Source: Bacteroidales bacterium
GTDB lineage: Bacteria; Bacteroidota; Bacteroidia; Bacteroidales; WCHB1-69
Assembly: GCA_012838875.1 (NCBI GenBank)
Contig: DUOL01000110.1
Coordinates: forward strand, 1-15,095
Direction: 5' to 3'
Length of the DNA stretch: 15,095 bases
Part shown: positions 6,691 through 12,157 of the stretch, one piece after another
Position numbering within the stretch: the stretch's first letter is position 1
How the letters are laid out: each line of letters begins with the position of its first letter
Translations under genes and position numbers: made by a program
Notes under the pieces: model-generated
The model's database searches: none
The model's input: the letters and a program-made list of their open reading frames with translations, nothing else
What the model was told of the DNA's origin: nothing

Positions 6691-6694
6691 TTTC

Positions 6695-7606
6695 ATGGTT
6701 GACACCATCAGTTTCGGAGTGCTTAAATGGCATCATATAACCAATCCAACGGTTGACGATTTAGATTATTTGCGAGAGAACTTTCATTTTCACCCCCTTG
6801 ACATCGAAGATTGTTCAAGTTTTGTGCAGCGTCCGAAAATTGACGTTTATGACGATTATTTCTTTTTGGTGCTCCATTTTCCGTTAATGGATAAGCGTAC
6901 AAATATGATTAAAACAGAGGAGACTAAGATTTTTTGGGGAAAGGATTTTCTTATTACCGTGGGAAATTCACACTATGTTGTTCAAGACCTCTTTAATTTG
7001 ACGAAATTGAATCCGCAGGAATTTGAAAATGAAAAGTTGTCCGGCACCAGCGACGCGATTCTATACCACGTCCTCTATCGCATGATGAAGGAGACTTTCT
7101 TGCTGATTGAGCGACTTGGGAATGAAATTGACCTTATTAGTAGAGACCTTTTTAGTCGAAAGACCGAGAAAATTATTAAACAGATTTCACTTTTTAGAAA
7201 AAATATTATCCACGTCAACACTATTTTTAGACCGCAATTGCGTCTGTTCCATAAATTTGAGTCTGGCGAAGTGAAAGGTTTTGCGGAGGATATGGAAGAC
7301 TATTGGGGAAATATTCTCGACTTTTACCAGAAAATGTGGGATATGATTGAAGATTATGGGGAGTTGGTGATTGGGCTAAACCGCACGTTCGATTCTTTGC
7401 AAGCGAATAAGACGAACGAAATTATGCGTGTACTTACGATTATCTCTACGATTGTTTTGCCGCTAACCTTTATTACGGGTTTGTACGGAATGAATGTTTA
7501 TCTGCCTATGGCAGAGCATCCTGCAGCGTTTTGGATGTTGCTGGGAGCCTGCTTTTTAATCGTTTTTGCTTTGCTATTTCTTTTCAGACACAAGCGTTGG
7601 ATGTGA
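6695..7606 (+). CDS. corA: CorA family divalent-cation transporter
   Basis: This 303-residue protein belongs to the CorA Mg2+/Co2+ channel family, inner-membrane pentamers that pass divalent metal into the cell. The N-terminal 230 residues are the cytoplasmic alpha/beta funnel, including PLDIEDC (34-40) and a long charged helix leading to the membrane. Two transmembrane segments lie near the C terminus (about 246-264 and 278-297), and the family signature YGMN (264-267) ends the first, forming the selectivity loop. The C terminus is short and basic (RHKRWM). The start is set by a strong Shine-Dalgarno. Its 3' end overlaps the convergent minus-strand gene by 33 bases. Mg2+ is the usual substrate; Co2+, Ni2+ or Zn2+ export (ZntB-like) cannot be ruled out. 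Confidence 0.92.
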   Translation: MVDTISFGVLKWHHITNPTVDDLDYLRENFHFHPLDIEDCSSFVQRPKIDVYDDYFFLVLHFPLMDKRTNMIKTEETKIFWGKDFLITVGNSHYVVQDLFNLTKLNPQEFENEKLSGTSDAILYHVLYRMMKETFLLIERLGNEIDLISRDLFSRKTEKIIKQISLFRKNIIHVNTIFRPQLRLFHKFESGEVKGFAEDMEDYWGNILDFYQKMWDMIEDYGELVIGLNRTFDSLQANKTNEIMRVLTIISTIVLPLTFITGLYGMNVYLPMAEHPAAFWMLLGACFLIVFALLFLFRHKRWM

Positions 7607-8773
7607 TAAGGAAAACAGATGTTCGATAATCTGTTTGTCAATAGTTGTAAGTTCGATTCCTCTACGTTGGTAAACAAGTTGTGCCGTTTCCAAAACTTTC
7701 TTCAAATTATTAACTTCATAACCGTGTTGAGGTCCGCCGTAAGAGAAAGATTCGATGAAGTTTCGCATGTAGTTTGTGCCAAAAAGATTACAAGCCACGC
7801 CTACCACGGTTCCGCTGTTAAACATGCTGTTGATACCGCATTTTGAGTGGTCGCCCATGAAAAGTCCGCAAAATTGCGTATTTGTAACTCGCACTTTACG
7901 GGTTGCGAAATCAAATATTTTTATAAAATCGTAATTGTTTTTGAGGTTGGAGCTGTTCGTGTCGGCGCCTAAATTACACCATTCGCCAATGACGGAATTG
8001 CCGAGAAAGCCGTCGTGAGCCTTGTTTGAATAACCGAACAGAACTACGTTGTTTAATTCGCCGCCGACTTTGCAGTGAGGTCCTATGGTCGTGGCGCCGT
8101 AAATCTTACAGCCCAATTTTGTTTGAGCTCCTTCCAAAAGGGCAAAAGCTCCACGAATGAGCGTCCCTTCCATAATTTCGGCGTTGCTCCCGACATAAAT
8201 CGGACCTGCTTCGCAGTTTAATGTGCTACCTTCAATTTTTGCCCCTTTTTCAATGAAAAGATTTTCCGAATTTCCAATTAATAGATTAGTAGGGGAGAGA
8301 GGGGCGCTTTTTCTGTTTCTCACCAATAGTTTAAAATCAGCCTTGATTTCTTGCTCATTTTTTTGAAAAATATTCCAAATAGCCTCGATTTTTTCACAAT
8401 TTTCAACCTTAAATGTTCTTTTTGGAGTAATATTGGGGAAGTTCTTCGCCCCTTCTTCGTTCAAGCGGGCAGCAACGATTTCTCCGTTATACGTAATAGC
8501 TTCGCTATCTTGCAGTTGCGTAATTGCCTCCAAAATAGTTTTGTTTGGTAATAGCGAGCCTGCGATGAACAGATTATCCGCTGCCGCAAAGAAAGGATAT
8601 TTCTGACTTAAATAATCTTGCGTAAGAGAAAAGGAGTTTGATAACGATAAATGGTTTTCCCATTTTTCTCTAATGGTTAAAATGCCCACACGAATATCGG
8701 CTACCGTACGCGTGAGCGTAAAAGGTTGCAGATTATTACGATTTTCGTCATCAAAAAATATAAGATTCATCAT
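7574..8773 (-). CDS. Putative sugar nucleotidyltransferase with left-handed beta-helix (GlmU-related)
   Basis: This 399-residue protein matches the Bacteroidota family of GlmU-related proteins. The N-terminal part begins with LIFFDDENRNNLQPFTLTRT (about 4-23) and RVGILTIREKWE (28-39), the family's replacement for the usual LAAG nucleotide-binding start. From about 165 to 335 there are hexapeptide-type repeats typical of a left-handed beta-helix acyltransferase, such as YVGSNAEI, GATTIGPHCKVGG, NSVIGEWCNLGA and GDHSKCG. A helical tail follows. The likely role is activating or acylating a hexose-1-phosphate for cell-wall or surface sugars; the real substrate is not known. Two adjacent ATGs (8773 and 8770) are possible starts. 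It lies just after the rpmE2 hairpin and ends inside the CorA gene. Confidence 0.8.
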   Translation of the reverse strand: MMNLIFFDDENRNNLQPFTLTRTVADIRVGILTIREKWENHLSLSNSFSLTQDYLSQKYPFFAAADNLFIAGSLLPNKTILEAITQLQDSEAITYNGEIVAARLNEEGAKNFPNITPKRTFKVENCEKIEAIWNIFQKNEQEIKADFKLLVRNRKSAPLSPTNLLIGNSENLFIEKGAKIEGSTLNCEAGPIYVGSNAEIMEGTLIRGAFALLEGAQTKLGCKIYGATTIGPHCKVGGELNNVVLFGYSNKAHDGFLGNSVIGEWCNLGADTNSSNLKNNYDFIKIFDFATRKVRVTNTQFCGLFMGDHSKCGINSMFNSGTVVGVACNLFGTNYMRNFIESFSYGGPQHGYEVNNLKKVLETAQLVYQRRGIELTTIDKQIIEHLFSLSHPTLVSEKK

Positions 8774-8785
8774 GCTGATTTTTTT

Positions 8786-8825
8786 ATAAAAAAAACTGAG
8801 ATTCCTCCGTAAAAAAGAATCTCAG
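8786..8825 (-). terminator. Intrinsic terminator after rpmE2
   Basis: Read on the minus strand, CTGAGATTC and GAATCTCAG form a perfect 9-base-pair stem with a 12-base loop (8796-8825), followed at once by eight Ts. It is 26 bases past the rpmE2 stop. It is also only about 13 bases (after the T run) before the start of the next gene, so it lies in that gene's leader if the promoter is upstream of it. Confidence 0.8.
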
Positions 8826-8841
8826 CAAAAATACAAAATTA
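8826..8841 (-). promoter_or_regulatory. Possible tandem -7 elements for the sugar nucleotidyltransferase
   Basis: On the minus strand, TAATTTTG (8834-8841) and TATTTTTG (8826-8833) are adjacent matches to TAnnTTTG. Either would start transcription at or inside the 8796-8825 hairpin. No -33 element is evident, so confidence is modest. Confidence 0.35.
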
Positions 8842-8850
8842 TTTTTTGTA

Positions 8851-9114
8851 TTAATTTTTCTTCTCTAAATATTTATTGTATTTATTGCGGAATTTATCCA
8901 CACGCCCTGCTGTGTCAACTAATTTCATCTTTCCGGTAAAGAAAGGATGAGACGTGTTAGAAATCTCAAGCTTAACAAGCGGGTACTCTTTCCCGTCTTC
9001 CCACACGATAGTATCTTTACTTTTTACCGTTGATTTGGATAGAAAAGCATAATCGTTTGACATATCTTTAAAAACAACAGGTCTGTATTCTTTTGGATGG
9101 ATATCTTTTTTCAT
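8851..9114 (-). CDS. rpmE2: 50S ribosomal protein L31 type B
   Basis: This 87-residue protein matches the cysteine-free (C-, type B) form of ribosomal protein L31, which bridges the large and small subunits. Marks are MKKDIHPKEYRPVVFKD at the start, the central TVKSKDTIVWEDGKEYP, ISNTSHPFFTGKMKLVDTAG (about 51-70) and a basic tail. It lacks the zinc-binding cysteines of type A L31; such forms are often used under zinc limitation, but in Bacteroidota type B can be the only copy. The ATG at 9114 is chosen over upstream in-frame codons because the protein then starts at the conserved MKK. A -7 element lies 29 bases upstream. A terminator follows. Confidence 0.95.
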   Translation of the reverse strand: MKKDIHPKEYRPVVFKDMSNDYAFLSKSTVKSKDTIVWEDGKEYPLVKLEISNTSHPFFTGKMKLVDTAGRVDKFRNKYNKYLEKKN

Positions 9115-9142
9115 TGTAAAAAAACTTAATATTTTCGAGGTG

Positions 9143-9150
9143 CAAAGATA
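9143..9150 (-). promoter_or_regulatory. Promoter -7 element for rpmE2
   Basis: On the minus strand this reads TATCTTTG, an exact TAnnTTTG match, 29 bases upstream of the ATG at 9114. It supports that start and excludes the longer frame beginning at 9153, which would start before the promoter. Confidence 0.6.
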
Positions 9151-9187
9151 CAATTTTTTCTAATTAAAATGACGTGCTCTCTCTTTT

Positions 9188-9970
9188 TTATTTTTTTATT
9201 GTGAAAACGTCCCACCCATTTGCTTTAATTACCTCTTGAGCTTCTTGATTTTGCATAATAGCTCCTCCAAAATAGTCTAAATCATAATCGTGAGGTGTTG
9301 TAAACCAGCTGTTTATGTTCATAACGAGATTTAGAGTCGTAGGATTTTCGCCAATAGTAAAAGCGGAGTTAGGTACACGAACTTTAAAGTGGTTATGCAC
9401 AAACTCAACAATTTCATCGTCTTCATAAATTTGTCCGATGCCGGTATGGAAGTGGAAAACGGAATTTGTTTCGCCGGTTCTCCATTTTCCGTTTATCATC
9501 ATATAGTGGTAACCGCCGCCTAATACGAGAGGCCAAGCCATATTACTTTCAGGAGGATTGACAAAAGTGTTTGAGACATTTTTCTCAGGAGATAAGCCAA
9601 AGGTAAAAGCTATCGAGCTATAATCTCCTTGAGGCAGTTCGTCTGCAATATTCCAAGTAAGCGTAGAAGGAATAGCATAATCGACATAATGAATGGAATT
9701 ATTATCTTTAATAATTACCGAATCTCCATCTTTTTTGTACAAAATAATATCGGAAATAAAAAATTGAATTTCATTCACCTCATAAAGATTTCCGGCGGCA
9801 TTGGTATAAATCATTTCGTCAACTTGAAACGGATTCTCATCAACCGCAAAAGTAAACTGCAATTTCAATTTCCCCTTTTCCTCTACGGGGGCTACATCTT
9901 TTTTGCAAGAAAAGAGAGCAGAAGTAAGAACTAAAAGAACTAAAAATTTAACGTGGGTTCTCTTTTTCAT
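9188..9970 (-). CDS. MbnP-like lipoprotein, probable metal-binding
   Basis: This 260-residue protein begins with MKKRTHVKFLVLLVLTSALF and a lipobox-like LFSC, so C22 would be lipidated and the protein exported. The mature part resembles the MbnP family as found in Bacteroidota: KLKLQFTFAVDENPF, YEVNEIQFFISDIILY, GGGYHYMMINGKW and FHFHTGIGQI. The histidines in YHYM and HFHTG, with the aromatic residues around them, are candidate copper ligands. Members of this family usually sit beside an MbnH-type di-haem peroxidase; none is adjacent here. The ATG at 9970 is chosen because it directly starts the signal peptide; an upstream in-frame codon at 9994 would add eight residues ahead of the basic segment. 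A near-match -7 element, TATCTTTA, lies at 9999-10006 on the minus strand. Confidence 0.75.
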   Translation of the reverse strand: MKKRTHVKFLVLLVLTSALFSCKKDVAPVEEKGKLKLQFTFAVDENPFQVDEMIYTNAAGNLYEVNEIQFFISDIILYKKDGDSVIIKDNNSIHYVDYAIPSTLTWNIADELPQGDYSSIAFTFGLSPEKNVSNTFVNPPESNMAWPLVLGGGYHYMMINGKWRTGETNSVFHFHTGIGQIYEDDEIVEFVHNHFKVRVPNSAFTIGENPTTLNLVMNINSWFTTPHDYDLDYFGGAIMQNQEAQEVIKANGWDVFTIKK

Positions 9971-10126
9971 TTTTAAAAATTTTAAATTTATCAAAGGTTA
10001 AAGATACAATTTTTCAATGAAGATAACGAGAAGTTACTTTTTTTATTACCCAATTGCGTTATTTGCTTTATTTTTTTATTCAGAGACAGGGGTTTTATCC
10101 CACAATTTGTAATAATTTTCTTTTTA

Positions 10127-10329
10127 ATTTTAATCAGGGCGTGTCCCCTCGCTACGCTCGGGGTCGGTCTTCGGTTGCAAGTCCGCGGGCGGCAGCCGTG
10201 GGGACGCAAGGCGGCAAAAAGAGCTTACAAGCTCGCTTTTTTGCCGCCGCGTCCCCAGCGTCTTCCGCCCTTGCGGGCTTTCCACCTACGCCCTCACGCC
10301 GCCAACTTGCTCGTGCAGAGCATTTTAGG
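10127..10329 (+). repeat. GC-rich structured repeat, copy 3 (forward)
   Basis: It begins ATTTTAATCAGGGCGTG and matches copies 1 and 2. It carries CCCCTCGC/GCTCGGGG as a first hairpin. The best-preserved long stem is at 10197-10259: GGGGACGC plus GGCGGCAAAAA face TTTTTGCCGCC plus GCGTCCCC, with a GAGC/GCTC tip. It ends near CTCGTGCAGAGCATTTTAGGA and lacks the extended tail of the other two copies. It lies between the lipoprotein gene and the restriction-modification locus. Frames through it on both strands are not genes. Confidence 0.85.
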
Positions 10330-10394
10330 AAGTAGTGGTGGGGGTTGAAAACGGAAAACTTTCTATAAGATGCAAATCACTACCATATATTTGT

Positions 10395-10438
10395 TACTCA
10401 TAGTCCGTTGTATGAAAATCAACAAATATATAATTTTG
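10395..10438 (+). promoter_or_regulatory. C-box operator and promoter of the controller gene
   Basis: TACTCATAGTC (10395-10405) has the inverted halves ACT and AGT around CAT. It fits the C-box pattern GACT-N3-AGTC of restriction-modification controller proteins in all but the first base, and is followed by CCGT as in known examples. Just after it come TTG (10408-10410) and, 20 bases on, TAATTTTG (10431-10438), a good -33/-7 pair. The operator next to the -33 element fits activation by the bound C protein. A second, weaker half-site may lie around 10411-10424, overlapping the promoter, where binding would repress. Confidence 0.6.
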
Positions 10439-10454
10439 TGTTTTAATTTTGATT

Positions 10455-10673
10455 ATGAATATTAAAGAAAAAATAGGATTAAGAGTTCGGGAATTGCGGA
10501 AAACAAATGGTTTAAGTCAAGAAAAGTTTTCATTTGAGTGCAACCTTGATAGAACTTATATTGCAAGCATTGAAAGTGGGAAGCGTAATGTTTCAATTGT
10601 TAATGTTGAGAAGATAGCAAATGCTTTTAATCTATCTGTTTTTGATTTTTTTGATTCCCCAATTTTTCAATAA
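10455..10673 (+). CDS. Controller (C) protein of a type II restriction-modification system
   Basis: This 72-residue protein is a compact XRE-type helix-turn-helix regulator. The first helices (RVRELRKTNGLSQEKF, 10-25) lead to the recognition region LDRTYIASIESGKRNVS (31-47), which closely follows the RTYI...IE.G.RN pattern of C proteins. The all-helical tail ends at FDFFDSPIFQ. C proteins bind their own operator as dimers, first activating and then limiting the C-R operon so that the methyltransferase acts before the nuclease. Here a C-box precedes the gene and the endonuclease follows after 6 bases. The ATG at 10455 is used; a TTG at 10449 is less likely. Confidence 0.82.
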   Translation: MNIKEKIGLRVRELRKTNGLSQEKFSFECNLDRTYIASIESGKRNVSIVNVEKIANAFNLSVFDFFDSPIFQ

Positions 10674-10679
10674 AACACT

Positions 10680-11261
10680 ATGATAAAAGTAAATGATTTT
10701 GTCGTATTGACAGAGAAATATAAAGGCTTAGATAAAAATTCTGTTGGTTTTGTAAAAAAAGTAACTCTCTCAAGGGCAAAGATTTTCTTTATTGGTAAAA
10801 ATATTGAAATAGATGTTACCTTATCAAAAATTAAGTTTTTGGATATTACAAAAACAGGAAAACCGCATAAATATAAGATTTGCAATATTTGCCATATTTT
10901 GAAAGAGGATTATAAAGATTTTGACATTAACCAAACAGACGCAAAAGGCAGAAAGACCACACGTCCCACGTGTACAGAGTGCCGAAAAATAATTGATGGT
11001 ATACCTCTCAAATCATCAGAAAAAAGAAGAATGAGAGAAGTTAAACCTGAAAAGTTTTTCACTTGTCCCATTTGTAAAAAGTCATCAATACCTTTTATAA
11101 CGGCAAATTTGGTCATTGACCATGATCACGATACCGGAAACGCGAGAGAATGGATTTGTGACAGTTGCAACACAGGTTTAGGACGTTTTAAAGATAGTGT
11201 TGAGTTAATGCAAGAGGCTATTAACTATTTGAAAAAACATAAAAAAAATCAAAAAAGCTGA
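10680..11261 (+). CDS. HNH endonuclease, probable type II restriction enzyme
   Basis: This 193-residue protein ends in an HNH/endonuclease VII-like domain: CPIC (C129, C132), then VIDHDHDTGNAR with D147-H148-D149-H150, and CDSCNTGLGRFKD with C160, C163 and N164. The four cysteines would hold a structural zinc, and the DHDH and Asn form the catalytic metal site. Upstream, C68/C71 and C98/C101 form a second probable zinc ribbon. Residues 1-60 are a small beta-rich segment that may help bind DNA. Its place between a C protein and a DNA methyltransferase makes a sequence-specific restriction enzyme the natural reading. The recognition sequence cannot be read from the protein. The 3' end overlaps the convergent methyltransferase by 13 bases. 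A phage-type recombination nuclease is the alternative. Confidence 0.82.
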   Translation: MIKVNDFVVLTEKYKGLDKNSVGFVKKVTLSRAKIFFIGKNIEIDVTLSKIKFLDITKTGKPHKYKICNICHILKEDYKDFDINQTDAKGRKTTRPTCTECRKIIDGIPLKSSEKRRMREVKPEKFFTCPICKKSSIPFITANLVIDHDHDTGNAREWICDSCNTGLGRFKDSVELMQEAINYLKKHKKNQKS

Positions 11262-12043
11262 GGAGGTACCATTTCCAATCTTTTTAATGACAAGTCCGTA
11301 TATTCTTTCGAGATTTCCATTCCTAAATAATTTCGCTTGCTCAATTTTGCCATTTTGCAGGTAGTTCCTGAGCCACTCATCGGGTCAAAAACTAAATCTC
11401 CCTCATTTGTCCAAGATAAGATGTGGTCAAGTGCGAGTTTCTCCGGAAAGATAGCCGTATGTTGAAATGCAATTTTGTCTTTAGTTGAACCGCCGAGTCC
11501 CACGGCGTAACTCCAAATATTTGTTAATGTTTTTTCTTCTTTTAATTCTGCAATTACCTTATTATTAACTCCATCTGCTTTTTTGTTTGAAACCAATTTT
11601 TCAAATCCGCTTCGTGCCGTTTTAGTTTTCAATGGGTTAAAGGTAGCAACTTTTTCTTTAGAGAAAACAAACATAAATTCGTAACAATTGGTGTAAGCAT
11701 TAGAACGCATAAATGGTGTGTTCTTTTTTTGATAAATCATTATATCGTGAACATTAAACCCAATTTCTTGGAAATAAAGGCATTGTCTAAAACTTGTCAA
11801 ACTTCGATTTCCATTTTTTATTCTATCACCGACAACCCAAACCACAACTCCGCCTTTTTTCACTACACGAAATAGCTCTATGGCAATATTCTCAAAATCA
11901 AATGAATACCCATTATAATCTCGTAAATCATCATAAGGGGGCGAAGTAACAACTAAATCAATACAATCATTCGGTAGTTTTTGCATTCCTAACAAACAAT
12001 CAATATTGTAAATGTTATTTATTTCAAATTCCCCAACTTTCAT
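11249..12043 (-). CDS. DNA methyltransferase (N6-adenine or N4-cytosine, beta class)
   Basis: This 264-residue protein has the amino-methyltransferase motifs in circularly permuted (beta) order. The catalytic TSPPY (33-37) comes first. The motif X region QHTAIFPEKLALDHILSWT (194-212) and the AdoMet-binding FDPMSGSGTT (219-228), with NYLGMEI after it, come last. The region between, about 80-190, would carry target recognition. SPPY alone does not separate adenine from cytosine N4 methylation. It should protect the host from the HNH nuclease encoded convergently. The ATG at 12043 is preceded by a good -7 element on the minus strand. No C-box is seen before it, which fits early, unregulated methylation. 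Confidence 0.93.
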   Translation of the reverse strand: MKVGEFEINNIYNIDCLLGMQKLPNDCIDLVVTSPPYDDLRDYNGYSFDFENIAIELFRVVKKGGVVVWVVGDRIKNGNRSLTSFRQCLYFQEIGFNVHDIMIYQKKNTPFMRSNAYTNCYEFMFVFSKEKVATFNPLKTKTARSGFEKLVSNKKADGVNNKVIAELKEEKTLTNIWSYAVGLGGSTKDKIAFQHTAIFPEKLALDHILSWTNEGDLVFDPMSGSGTTCKMAKLSKRNYLGMEISKEYTDLSLKRLEMVPPQLF

Positions 12044-12063
12044 AAATCAAAATTTTTAAAATA

Positions 12064-12071
12064 CAAAGTTA
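12064..12071 (-). promoter_or_regulatory. Promoter -7 element for the methyltransferase gene
   Basis: The minus strand reads TAACTTTG, an exact TAnnTTTG match, 20 bases before the ATG at 12043. It gives the methyltransferase its own promoter, apart from the C-R operon. No clear -33 element is present. Confidence 0.6.
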
Positions 12072-12157
12072 GCAAAAACATTTGAATTAATACCCTTAGC
12101 ATGGTAAAAGTACTAAATTGAAATTATAACTATTTGAAAATCTAAGGTTTATTTTTT

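Noticed and set aside
9991..10335. Frames on both strands over repeat copy 3 (72 and 93 codons)
   Set aside because: They read through the palindromic repeat and give low-complexity Arg/Ala-rich peptides with no promoter or family match.
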